Below are positions 26,919 through 34,822 of a stretch of 64,000 nt of DNA, in pieces. The stretch's first letter is position 1; every line of letters begins with the position of its first letter. This stretch comes from Paraburkholderia dioscoreae. Lineage in GTDB: Bacteria > Pseudomonadota > Gammaproteobacteria > Burkholderiales > Burkholderiaceae. The stretch covers positions 3,038,001 through 3,102,000 of the forward strand of contig NZ_LR699553.1 of assembly GCF_902459535.1 (NCBI RefSeq). Reading direction: 5' to 3'. A program made the position numbers and the translations under genes. The notes under the pieces were generated by a model that was given only the letters and a program-made list of their open reading frames with translations, was not told where the DNA came from and did not search any database.

Positions 26919-26955
26919 TAAAAAAACCCGCCCGGGAGTCAATCCCGGGCGGGTT
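26919..26955 (-). terminator. Terminator after bamC
   Basis: AACCCGCCCGGG pairs with CCCGGGCGGGTT around a seven-base loop; read on the minus strand it ends in a T-run of at least six. It lies about 35 bases after the bamC stop. Confidence 0.9.
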
Positions 26956-26989
26956 CAGACATTCAGACGGTGCTCGAACCTGCTGCGCC

Positions 26990-28225
26990 TTAGTGCAACT
27001 GGTCAACCATCAGACTCATGATCTGCTTGGCCTGCGGGCTTTCGTCGATCGCGCCCTGGTCGTTGACCACGGCCACGCGCGTCTGGTCAGGCGTCACCGC
27101 GCGCACGTTCACGAGATACTGCTTGGCCACTTTCTCCTTCTTGCCGTGAAACACCTGGCTCCAGAAGCCCTGTTCCGCCGACGTCATATCCTTCGGATCG
27201 ACGTAGCGCACGAAGTACAGGCCACGGGTCAGATCGCGGTCGTCGACGGTGAAATTGCTGCGGTCGAGCGCGAGGCCCACGCGCAACCAGGCGCGGTCAT
27301 ATGGCTCGCCGAGCGTGAGCTCCGTGGAGGAGAGCTGCGCCGATGTATTGTTCGCCGAATCCGCGTCCGGCGTGGGCTGCTGCGCGGACAACGCGACGTT
27401 TCGCGCCGCCGTGGCCGCAGCCGCCGACTTTGCGCCCGCCGTGGCCGCGTTAGGCGCCGTTTGCGCACCGGCCGGCGAGAGCTCGGCGCTTTGCGTGTCG
27501 CCCGGCTTGGTGCGCGAATCGGCCAGTGCCAGCGCTGCTTGCAGCCGCTTCAGATATTCCTGTTCGAGGCCCGGGTCGTTCGGCTTCGGCACCCAGGTGC
27601 TCGAATCGTTGTTCGTGCCGCTGAGCGCTTCACGCATGCCCTTCTGGCTGATGAACACATAGGTGCCGCCATTCGGCGCCGCTTCGAGACGCGTGCGGTA
27701 CTTGTTGCGCTCCGAGGTCACATAGCTGTTGCCCATCGCCTTGGACAGCGTGTTGCGGATCAGGCCGTCGTTGATCTGAGCGTGCGTTTCGTTCCAGTCG
27801 GTTTCCATCACGCCCTTGTCGCGCTGGTCGACCACCAGCAGGAAACCCTGCTCCTGCCAGAAACGGCGAATCTGCGCCCATGCCTGATCTGGCGCCTTGT
27901 TGTCGATGACCAGCCAGCTTTCGGTGCCGTCGCGCTGGATATGCATGCCGGCGACCTGCGGCACCACCACCACGGAGTTGGCCGACGGCGCCTGCGCCTG
28001 GACCTGCTGGAGCGTGGACAACGAGGTTTCGCCGCCCTGCGGGGGCAACGAACGCTGATCGGCCGTCTCATCAATCATGTTCGGCGGTACGGCGAGTGAC
28101 ACCTGCTTCGATTTCGAGTCGCTCTTGTAGTCGATTTTGGTCGGCGACGACGTGCCGCAGCCGGCGACCAGACCGCCTGCCATCAGCATTACTGCAAACC
28201 GCTTGGTAAGACGAAGATCAGTCAT
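26990..28225 (-). CDS. bamC: Outer-membrane protein assembly factor BamC (NlpB)
   Basis: A 411-residue lipoprotein with signal ending in the lipobox VAGC (Cys23). An unstructured stretch (IDYKSDSKSKQVSLAVPP), the part that binds BamD, is followed by two helix-grip domains (SWLVIDNKAPDQAWAQIRRFW and AWLRVGLALDRSNFTVDDRD) joined by an Ala-rich linker that is longer than in E. coli. BamC is a peripheral subunit of the Bam complex that folds porins into the outer membrane. In many bacteria bamC follows dapA; here no dapA is adjacent, and the gene has its own upstream region and terminator. Confidence 0.88.
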   Translation of the reverse strand: MTDLRLTKRFAVMLMAGGLVAGCGTSSPTKIDYKSDSKSKQVSLAVPPNMIDETADQRSLPPQGGETSLSTLQQVQAQAPSANSVVVVPQVAGMHIQRDGTESWLVIDNKAPDQAWAQIRRFWQEQGFLLVVDQRDKGVMETDWNETHAQINDGLIRNTLSKAMGNSYVTSERNKYRTRLEAAPNGGTYVFISQKGMREALSGTNNDSSTWVPKPNDPGLEQEYLKRLQAALALADSRTKPGDTQSAELSPAGAQTAPNAATAGAKSAAAATAARNVALSAQQPTPDADSANNTSAQLSSTELTLGEPYDRAWLRVGLALDRSNFTVDDRDLTRGLYFVRYVDPKDMTSAEQGFWSQVFHGKKEKVAKQYLVNVRAVTPDQTRVAVVNDQGAIDESPQAKQIMSLMVDQLH

Positions 28226-28684
28226 GTTCGGGGAATCCTTCCGCTACGCCACGGCAAGTTTCCGTGGATCAACCCAACATTTTACCGATCCCGGCGACCC
28301 GTGTGCAAAAACCCGGGTTTGCGTGCGAATTAAGCAGCGTGAGCCGCTGGGAAATGGCACCCGATCTACTCACGCCAGGGATCTGGAACCGCCCTCGCGG
28401 CGCGCAGCTTCCCAGGGTTTCAGGCGACTGGTTTTCGCGCCTGAAACCGGCTTGCCGCGCGGCAGATTTAACAATTACCCACATTTCCCAAGCGCCTGTC
28501 AGATACACCCTACTTACTCGACAGTGTATTGATTCAACGGCCTTTTCCGGGCCTCTCGCACGGCTAATTTTGAGATCTCGAAATAGTCGAATACCGCTTC
28601 TGGTAACGGTCAGAAAACCTCAGTGATATCTTGAAATAGACATTTCAAGAAGCCTTCGAGGGCGCCAACCGAGAGACGACCATC
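28226..28684. other. Divergent promoter region between bamC and the DUF2844 gene
   Basis: About 460 bases without a gene. A perfect 11-base inverted repeat, GGTTTCAGGCG at 28416-28426 and CGCCTGAAACC at 28438-28448, has an 11-base spacer and no T-run, so it looks more like a binding site or RNA hairpin than a terminator. AT-richer sequence from 28480 to 28640 probably holds the promoter of the DUF2844-DUF3443 unit. Confidence 0.4.
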
Positions 28685-29149
28685 ATGCCAGTGCCCACCT
28701 TCTCCCCGACTCTCGCCGCCTGCGCAATGGCCATTGCCGTGTCGTGCGCCAGCGCCGATGCGCGCGCCCAATTGGGTGGCGCCATGCCGGATCAGGCGAG
28801 TTCGAACGCGACCGCGCCACGCAGCTTGCTGAACGGCGCGCTGCGCATGCGCACGCTGACCGACGCGGGCAACACGACCATCAACGAGTACGCCACGAAC
28901 ACCGGCCAGATCATCGCCTACACGTGGCAAGGGCCAACCATGCCCGACCTGCGCGCACTGCTCGGAACCTATGCCGGCTCGTATCGCGCGGGCGCCGAAG
29001 CAGCGACCGCCGACGGCAATCTGCATGTCTCGCGCGTGGCACGGCCGGACGTGGTCGTGGAATCCGGCGGGCCGATGCGCGGTTACGTGGGCCGCGCATG
29101 GCTGCCCGCGGCGCTGCCGGCCGGCGTCACGGCCGACGATTTCCAGTGA
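28685..29149 (+). CDS. DUF2844 secreted protein
   Basis: A 154-residue exported protein with a signal peptide (LAACAMAIAVSCASADARA). The mature part has the DUF2844 pattern: an LGG start, VSxATD-like region replaced by ATAPRSLLNGALRMRTLTDAGNTTINEY, then GQIIAYTWQGPTMPDLRALLGTY and the conserved C-terminal WLPAALPAGVTADDF. Function unknown. It is regularly paired with DUF3443, as here, 45 bases ahead. It contains two N-X-S/T sequons (Asn41, Asn63), noted because an N-glycosyltransferase gene lies downstream. Confidence 0.85.
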   Translation: MPVPTFSPTLAACAMAIAVSCASADARAQLGGAMPDQASSNATAPRSLLNGALRMRTLTDAGNTTINEYATNTGQIIAYTWQGPTMPDLRALLGTYAGSYRAGAEAATADGNLHVSRVARPDVVVESGGPMRGYVGRAWLPAALPAGVTADDFQ

Positions 29150-29194
29150 CGCGCACAGCCTCGAGACTCCGCCTCCACCCCAGCTCACGACGCC

Positions 29195-30457
29195 ATGAAA
29201 TCCGCCCTTAGCCTTCCCGCCCTGCTCCTCGTCTGCGCCGCCTTTGCGGGGTGCGGCGGCGGTGGCGGCAGCACCCCGGCCGCCACGTCCCAGACCACTT
29301 CGGCCAGCAGCCCGGCCGCCGCGAGCGCGCCGCCGGCCGCCACGCCGCCCGCCGCGTCGAACGGCTCCGTACCGCAGTCGACTACGCCGAATATCCAGCC
29401 GATCATCGTCACCACCGCGCCAGGCTTGACGCGCAATATGCTGACGACGAGCGTCACCGTCTGCCAGCCCGGCACTGACAACTGCGCGACGATCGACAAT
29501 GTCCAGGTCGACACCGGCTCGCACGGCTTGCGGATTCTCGCCTCCGCGCTGCCGGCGAGCCTCCCGCTCGCGGCAATCGCGTCGGGCGGCGGCATGGCGG
29601 GCGAGTGCGCGGTGTTCGGCGGCGGCTACACGTGGGGCGCGGTGCGCAGCGCGGACGTGCGCATGGCCGGCCAGTTGGCCGCGTCGATCCCGATCCAGAC
29701 CATCGCCGACCCGGCGGTGCCCACCGTGCCCGCCGACTGCGCGGGCTCCGGCCGCGCCATGCAGACGGTGGCGGGCCTGCGCTCGAACGGCATTCTCGGC
29801 GTCGGCCTGTTCACGGCCGACTGCGGCAGCGGCTGCGTCAATAGCGCGCTGCCGCGCTGGTACTACAGTTGCGACGCGAGCGGCGCCTGCCAGGCGAGCA
29901 CGCAGGCGCTCGCGCAACAGGTGACCAATCCGGTCAGCCGCTTCGCGCTCGACAACAACGGCGTGGTGATCGACCTGCCGGCCATCGCCGACGCCGGCGC
30001 GGCGAGCGTATCGGGCTCGATGATCTTCGGCATCGGCACCCAGGCGAACAACACGCTCGGCGGCGCCAGCGTCCTCAAGGCGAATTCGGTGACGGGCTAC
30101 GTCGTCACCACGAGCGGCGGCCAGACGTATTCGCAAAGCTATCTCGACAGCGGCTCGAACGGGCTCTTCTTCAGCAATAGCCAGTTGCCGCAGTGCGGCT
30201 TCTGGTACTGCCCGCCCTCGGTGCAGGCCGCGAGCGCCGCGATCACGGGCACGGACGGCGCGTCGAGCATGGTGTCGTTTGCGATCGGCAATTCGAGCGC
30301 GCTGTTCGCGTCGGCGAATAACGCGTTCAATAACCTTGCCGGCGTGGCCAGCAGCGGCTTCGGCTGGGGCCTGCCGTTCTTCTTCGGACGACGCGTCTAT
30401 ACGGCGATCGCCTCGCGCGAGACGTCGGCGGGACCAGGCCCTTACTACGCGTTCTGA
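29195..30457 (+). CDS. DUF3443 lipoprotein with aspartic-peptidase-like motifs
   Basis: A 420-residue lipoprotein (lipobox FAGC, Cys20) with a Ser/Thr/Ala/Pro linker to about residue 65. The body is a DUF3443 domain: a first half with VQVDTGSHGLRI (Asp106-Thr-Gly-Ser) and SNGILGVGLF (198-207), a strand GSMIFGIG (274-281), and a second half with YLDSGSNGLFF (Asp318-Ser-Gly-Ser). The two D-[T/S]-G motifs, the ILGxG block and the IFG strand match the order seen in pepsin-like bilobal aspartic peptidases; peptidase activity is an inference. Three N-X-S/T sequons (Asn56, Asn285, Asn366). It follows DUF2844 in an apparent operon. Confidence 0.85.
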   Translation: MKSALSLPALLLVCAAFAGCGGGGGSTPAATSQTTSASSPAAASAPPAATPPAASNGSVPQSTTPNIQPIIVTTAPGLTRNMLTTSVTVCQPGTDNCATIDNVQVDTGSHGLRILASALPASLPLAAIASGGGMAGECAVFGGGYTWGAVRSADVRMAGQLAASIPIQTIADPAVPTVPADCAGSGRAMQTVAGLRSNGILGVGLFTADCGSGCVNSALPRWYYSCDASGACQASTQALAQQVTNPVSRFALDNNGVVIDLPAIADAGAASVSGSMIFGIGTQANNTLGGASVLKANSVTGYVVTTSGGQTYSQSYLDSGSNGLFFSNSQLPQCGFWYCPPSVQAASAAITGTDGASSMVSFAIGNSSALFASANNAFNNLAGVASSGFGWGLPFFFGRRVYTAIASRETSAGPGPYYAF

Positions 30458-30597
30458 GCGCGCGGCTTCTTTCGTCGCTGAAAATTCCCAAACTCGCCGA
30501 ACGCACAGATTTGATATCCACCGACTGCGATAATTTCCGCTTTCCGGCTAACTGCCTTCCAGTTAGTTAGTCATGCAAATTCTGGAATTGTCGGCAG

Positions 30598-32472
30598 ATG
30601 GAAGAACCCACTTTTTCGCTCGATCACTTCGAGCAGCTCGTTTATACGCAACAGCACGTCAAGGCTTCCATCCAGTTCATTGCCGCGCTCGCGCTTCTGC
30701 AGCAGAAGCGCGGCAAGCTGGACGGCTGCTTTCTTGCGTCGGGCATAGCCGATCTGCCGCCTGACGAGCAACGCCAACGCTTCTGCACACGCCTCGCGAG
30801 CGCGGCTTCGACCCTGTTCGCCGACCCGGCGTTCAAGCTGCCGCCCGAGTGCTTCAGGCTGTTGCTGACACTGCACGAATGGGTCGGCCTCGTCTTCTCC
30901 TCCACGGCATTCGGCAATGCGGACCATGTCGCCCGCAACCTGAATCCGCGCGGTCAGGAGAACGCCCAGTTTCTGCCGGGCGACAGCTTCGTCGAGAAAC
31001 TCTGCGTTCTCTACTCCACGGAATCGGAACTCGAACTCGACTTCGCGGCGCTGTGGGCGTACAACAAATCCCTCGCCGCCTGTCTCGCGCTGGTATTGCT
31101 GGCGCCGGTCTTCAAGGGCTCGGCGAGTGCGCACATCAAGCGCGAGGCGCTGATGGAATGGCTTCCCGGCAAACTGCAGCAGATCGCCGACCTCGACGAC
31201 CTGCCCACGGCCCTGCTGCACAACGCGTATATGTTTTGCAGCTATGCGGACACGCCGCGGCGGCACGAGATCAAACGCGACATCAATGCACTGGTGCGCC
31301 GCAAGCTGAACCAACTGGGGCTGACCGACCTTCCCGCGTCGCAGTTGTCGCCCGCAAAGAGCCGCAAGCAGCGTGGCAAAAAGCCGCTCATGCTGGTCGT
31401 GCTCGAATGGTTCGGCGGCGCCCATTCCATCTACCGCACGCACTCGCGCACGCTCGAAGCCGCGCGCGAGCATTTCGAGGTGGTGGCCTTCAGCTTCGGC
31501 TACGCTATCGACGACATCGGGCGCGCGGTGTTCGACCGCTTCATCGAACTGGAGGAACCGGAATACATCGGCGAATGTCTGAAAACAATTCGCGACTTTG
31601 CCGAGGCGGAACGTCCCGACGTGCTCTATATGCCGAGTGTCGGCATGTTCGCGCTGACGGTGTTCATGTCGAACCTGCGCGTTGCGCCGCTGCAGATCGC
31701 CGGGCTCGGCCATCCGGCCACGACTCACTCCGACAAGATCGACTACGTCAGCGTCGAGGAAGATTACGTCGGCGACCCGGCCTGCTTCAGCGAACGTCTG
31801 CTGAAGCTGCCGAAAGACGGTCAGCCGTACCGGCCGTCGGTGGCGCTGCCGGATATCGTCGCGGAAGTGCCGCCGTCACGTGAAACGCTGGAGGTGGTCA
31901 TCACGGCCAGCGCAATGAAGCTCAATCCCGGCTTTCTCGAAGCGTGCCGCGAGATCGGCACGCGCGCTGCAACGCCTGTGGAGTTTCACTTCATGAGCGG
32001 CGTACCTTACGGTTTACCGCTCGAGCGCATGCGCGAAGTCATCCGCCAGGCGTTGCCGCGCGCGGTCGTGCACGGCTTTCACGATTACGCGGATTATCTG
32101 GCGCGGGTCAATCGCTCCGACCTCTTTCTCAGCCCGTTTCCGTTCGGCAATACCAACGGTATCGTCGACGCGCTCACGCTGGGTTTGCCCGGCATCTGCA
32201 AGCGCGGGCCGGAAGTGTTCGAACGGATCGACGGCGCGCTGTTCGAGCGCGTGGGCATGCCGTCGTGGGCGACAGCGGAGAGCGTTGAGGACTACATCGC
32301 CGCCGCCGTGCGAATGATCGATGCGCACGCTGAGCGCACGGCCTTGCGGCTGCGTCTGATTGACACGCAGGCGGTGGAGCGCTGCTTTGAAGGGCGGCCG
32401 CAGGCGTTTGGTGAAAGCGTGTTGCGACTGGTGCGGGACAAGCAGCGCCAACGCGAGGAGGCGGTGGTTTGA
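30598..32472 (+). CDS. HMW1C-like cytoplasmic N-glycosyltransferase (GT41)
   Basis: A 624-residue protein with the length and layout of Actinobacillus and Haemophilus HMW1C (about 620): an all-alpha N-terminal domain, then a GT-B fold. Family blocks are striking: LVVLEWFGGAHSIYRTHSRT, AGLGHPATTHSDKIDYV, EDYVGDPACFSERLLKLPKD, TASAMKLNP and PFPFGNTNGIVDALTLGL. Lys441 in MKLNP and Asn520/Asp524 in GNTNGIVD fall at or within one residue of nucleotide-sugar-binding positions recalled for ApHMW1C. HMW1C enzymes put glucose or galactose on Asn in N-X-S/T sequons of exported adhesins. No two-partner adhesin is nearby; DUF2844 and DUF3443 precede it by 140 bases. Confidence 0.88.
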   Translation: MEEPTFSLDHFEQLVYTQQHVKASIQFIAALALLQQKRGKLDGCFLASGIADLPPDEQRQRFCTRLASAASTLFADPAFKLPPECFRLLLTLHEWVGLVFSSTAFGNADHVARNLNPRGQENAQFLPGDSFVEKLCVLYSTESELELDFAALWAYNKSLAACLALVLLAPVFKGSASAHIKREALMEWLPGKLQQIADLDDLPTALLHNAYMFCSYADTPRRHEIKRDINALVRRKLNQLGLTDLPASQLSPAKSRKQRGKKPLMLVVLEWFGGAHSIYRTHSRTLEAAREHFEVVAFSFGYAIDDIGRAVFDRFIELEEPEYIGECLKTIRDFAEAERPDVLYMPSVGMFALTVFMSNLRVAPLQIAGLGHPATTHSDKIDYVSVEEDYVGDPACFSERLLKLPKDGQPYRPSVALPDIVAEVPPSRETLEVVITASAMKLNPGFLEACREIGTRAATPVEFHFMSGVPYGLPLERMREVIRQALPRAVVHGFHDYADYLARVNRSDLFLSPFPFGNTNGIVDALTLGLPGICKRGPEVFERIDGALFERVGMPSWATAESVEDYIAAAVRMIDAHAERTALRLRLIDTQAVERCFEGRPQAFGESVLRLVRDKQRQREEAVV

Positions 32473-32562
32473 AGGTTGCGGTGGTTTGAAGGTTGCGGTG
32501 GTTTGAAGGTTGCGGTGGTTTGAAGGTTGCGGTGGTTTGAAGGTTGCGGTGGTTTGAAGGTC
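32461..32562 (+). repeat. 17-base tandem repeat, six copies, overlapping the glycosyltransferase stop
   Basis: The unit GCGGTGGTTTGAAGGTT is repeated five times perfectly and a sixth time with a final C. The first copy encodes the last residues (Ala-Val-Val) and the stop codon of the glycosyltransferase; the rest are non-coding. No spacers are present, so it is not a CRISPR array. Confidence 0.95.
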
Positions 32563-32668
32563 GTTGCGGCTTGCCTGCCCTCACGGCTTGCTTTGCCTCA
32601 CGGCTTGCCATGCGCCGCAAGTTTCCTTGTGTCACCAATCACCACTCGACTTGCCATTGCCCGATGCG

Positions 32669-33163
32669 TTATTCCGTCGCGTTCGCGGCCGGGGTCACAA
32701 GATTCGCCGGTGCGAGCCAGTTGAATGCGCTCAGCGTCGGCCCGTGGAACGTGCACTCGGCGGCGGCTGGCGTGACGATCTTCTGCGGTTTGGCGGGCTT
32801 GAGCGAGAGTGCTTCGGTTGCCGAAGCGCCTGATGCCCCAGAAGCACCAACGGACACCGCCGAAGCCGGCAATGCCGCAGACGCCGCCTGTGCGCCCGAA
32901 GCGGTCAGCGGCGCTTTCGTCACTGAAGCCACAGACGCCACAGACGCAGGCACCCCCACATGCTCGATCGATCCCTCGACCACCACCCGCGAGCCGTTAA
33001 TGCCTGAGCCCGCATGGGCGATCTTCAGCGTATCCGCCGACGTATCCGCCAGCTTGCTTCGCATCAACTGCTCGCACGCGTCCGTGTTCTTATAGACAGT
33101 CGTACAGCCCGCCAGCAAAGCAGCAGCCGTGACGCAGGCGATAAAGAGAATCCGAATCTTCAT
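32669..33163 (-). CDS. Putative lipoprotein, unknown family
   Basis: A 164-residue lipoprotein: signal MKIRILFIACVTAAALLAGC (lipobox LAGC, Cys20). The first half (CTTVYKNTDACEQLMRSKLA, then AHAGSGINGSRVVVEGSIEH) looks like a compact domain with a possible disulfide; it is followed by a low-complexity Ala/Ser/Val linker and a C-terminal block AAECTFHGPTLSAFNWLAPA. A start six codons further out is possible but has no better ribosome-binding site. No function could be assigned. It converges with the glycosyltransferase gene. Confidence 0.7.
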   Translation of the reverse strand: MKIRILFIACVTAAALLAGCTTVYKNTDACEQLMRSKLADTSADTLKIAHAGSGINGSRVVVEGSIEHVGVPASVASVASVTKAPLTASGAQAASAALPASAVSVGASGASGASATEALSLKPAKPQKIVTPAAAECTFHGPTLSAFNWLAPANLVTPAANATE

Positions 33164-33473
33164 TGATGTTCCGTTTTTCAAGCCGTCGGCAATTGTAGCT
33201 TACGGGCCGCTTGACCTGCACCCGCTCAGCGCACCCGGTCGCGTGTCCATTCAATGCCGGAAGCAACGTACCGGCTGCATATGGCAACGGACATCTTCAC
33301 GGCCTATCCACCGCGAGTAACACAGTGACTGCTTGACCGCAGCGGCTTGCACCGGCATCGTGTTGACCGGCCGCCGTCCTTCCAGCGCGCCGCCGGCTTC
33401 CCGGCCGTGCCTCGCGATCAACATCGCTTCGCCCTCTCAATCTTTCTCACTTTGTGCCGACCAGCTTTCCCGC

Positions 33474-34088
33474 ATGTTCAGCCTTGCCCTGCTCGCTATC
33501 GCGGGTTACACCGCCACCAACATCGACAACCTGTTCGTGCTGCTCGCCTTCCTGGCGGAAGCGGGCGGCGAGCGGTGTCGCGTGATCGCCGGGCAGTGTG
33601 CCGGCTCGCTGACCTTGATCGTGGGGTCAATGCTGCTCGCCGCATTGCTGAAGCATCTGCCGGCGGGTTATGTCGGATTGCTCGGCATCCTGCCCATCGG
33701 CGTGGGACTCGCCAAAGCATGGGAGCGCTTTGGCCCCCGCAGCGCGCAACAGGAGGAAACGCGGCGGGCCGGCGGCGAGCCGCCCGCCGCACGCGCCTCA
33801 TCCCGGTGGGTGGTGGCCTGCGTTGCCATCGCCAACGGTTCCGACAATCTCGCCGTCTATGTGCCGCTGTACGCAAGCCATTCACACAGCGAGGGTGCAT
33901 TCATCTCGCTGGTCTTTATCGTGATGATCGGGCTCTGGTGCGCGGGCGCCGTATGGCTCGTCAAACATCCACTGCTCGGCGCGCCGATCCGGCGCTACGG
34001 CACGGCGCTGCTACCGCTGATCCTGGTGGTGATCGGCGTCTCGGTGATCGCGCAGAACGATACGCCGCGGATCATATTCGGGCTCTGA
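33474..34088 (+). CDS. cadD: CadD-family cadmium resistance transporter
   Basis: A 204-residue membrane protein with five to six helices. The start block GYTATNIDNLFVLLAFLAE and the repeat-like VACVAIANGSDNLAVYVPLY (each with an Asn-Asp pair in a membrane segment) are the marks of CadD-type transporters of the LysE superfamily, which export cadmium. The ATG at 33474 gives the family length, though its ribosome-binding site is poor; upstream in-frame sequence lacks similarity. The 310-base gap to the divergent lipoprotein gene holds nothing else recognised. Confidence 0.75.
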   Translation: MFSLALLAIAGYTATNIDNLFVLLAFLAEAGGERCRVIAGQCAGSLTLIVGSMLLAALLKHLPAGYVGLLGILPIGVGLAKAWERFGPRSAQQEETRRAGGEPPAARASSRWVVACVAIANGSDNLAVYVPLYASHSHSEGAFISLVFIVMIGLWCAGAVWLVKHPLLGAPIRRYGTALLPLILVVIGVSVIAQNDTPRIIFGL

Positions 34089-34124
34089 GTGACGACGAGC
34101 GGCACATCAGCAAGAGAATCGACG

Positions 34125-34147
34125 AAAAAAAACGGCACGGTCCGTGC
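34125..34147 (-). terminator. Weak terminator-like element, minus strand
   Basis: GCACGG and CCGTGC form a short palindrome that on the minus strand is followed by eight T residues. It lies about 60 bases past the stop of the minus-strand gene at 34204. The stem can only be four base pairs with a usable loop, so it is tentative. Confidence 0.3.
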
Positions 34148-34203
34148 AAAGATGCGCAGCTGTCCAGCGCGCGATGCTGCATGACCGCCAGGCGCGCGAC
34201 CGC

Positions 34204-34533
34204 TCAGTTCGCCGGCGTTTGCGGTTGCACGTAGGTACGTACGCCGGCGAGCGGTGAACCATAGCCGCCGGAATTCGCGTGGTTCGGCAAGCCGTTGACC
34301 AGTTGCGCGCGCGGATCGGTCGGATTCAGGTTCATTTCCCCTGCCTGCTGGTTGCCGTGCGTCGGATATTCGCTGCCTCGCGCTGCGTTCGGCATCAAAC
34401 GCGTGCTGTTTTGCGGCGCATTCATGTCGTCCTGCGGACTCAGGCCTTGCGCTCCCGCCTGCGCGGCGATCGCGCACGCAGCCGCGCACAGTAACACCTG
34501 CCCTGCCCGCCACCTCCTCGATGTTCGTTTCAT
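34204..34533 (-). CDS. Small secreted protein, unknown family
   Basis: A 109-residue exported protein with signal MKRTSRRWRAGQVLLCAAAC continuing AIAAQAGAQ. The mature part is short, rich in Asn, Pro and Gln (SPQDDMNAPQNSTRLMPNAA, GNQQAGEMNLNPTDPRAQLV) and looks unstructured. GGAGG lies five bases before the ATG at 34533. No family was recognised. It is a separate minus-strand unit between CadD and the methyltransferase. Confidence 0.7.
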   Translation of the reverse strand: MKRTSRRWRAGQVLLCAAACAIAAQAGAQGLSPQDDMNAPQNSTRLMPNAARGSEYPTHGNQQAGEMNLNPTDPRAQLVNGLPNHANSGGYGSPLAGVRTYVQPQTPAN

Positions 34534-34822
34534 ACCTGCCTCCAGCAAAATGAAATGAAAAGAAAAGAATCAGGTTGCGCTCGACACACGCCAGGCCCGC
34601 GCGCGACGGCAAACCCTGACCACCCCCTGACCACCATTTATACGCGCCATCTGACGCTTCGGATTCGCCCGGCGTGGCGCGACCTGCAGCAAACAGGAAA
34701 ACTGGCTGCCCCGGTCATTTATTCCTCGCGTTCCCGGCTGCTGCGGCGCCACGCAGCAAATCGAGCAAGCGCCTATCCTTATGCCGATTGCCGATTTCCT
34801 TCCAGGCCGATCGAACCCGATA

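Noticed and set aside
32461..32562. CRISPR array
   Set aside because: The 17-base units are directly adjacent with no spacers, and no cas genes are present; it is a tandem repeat.
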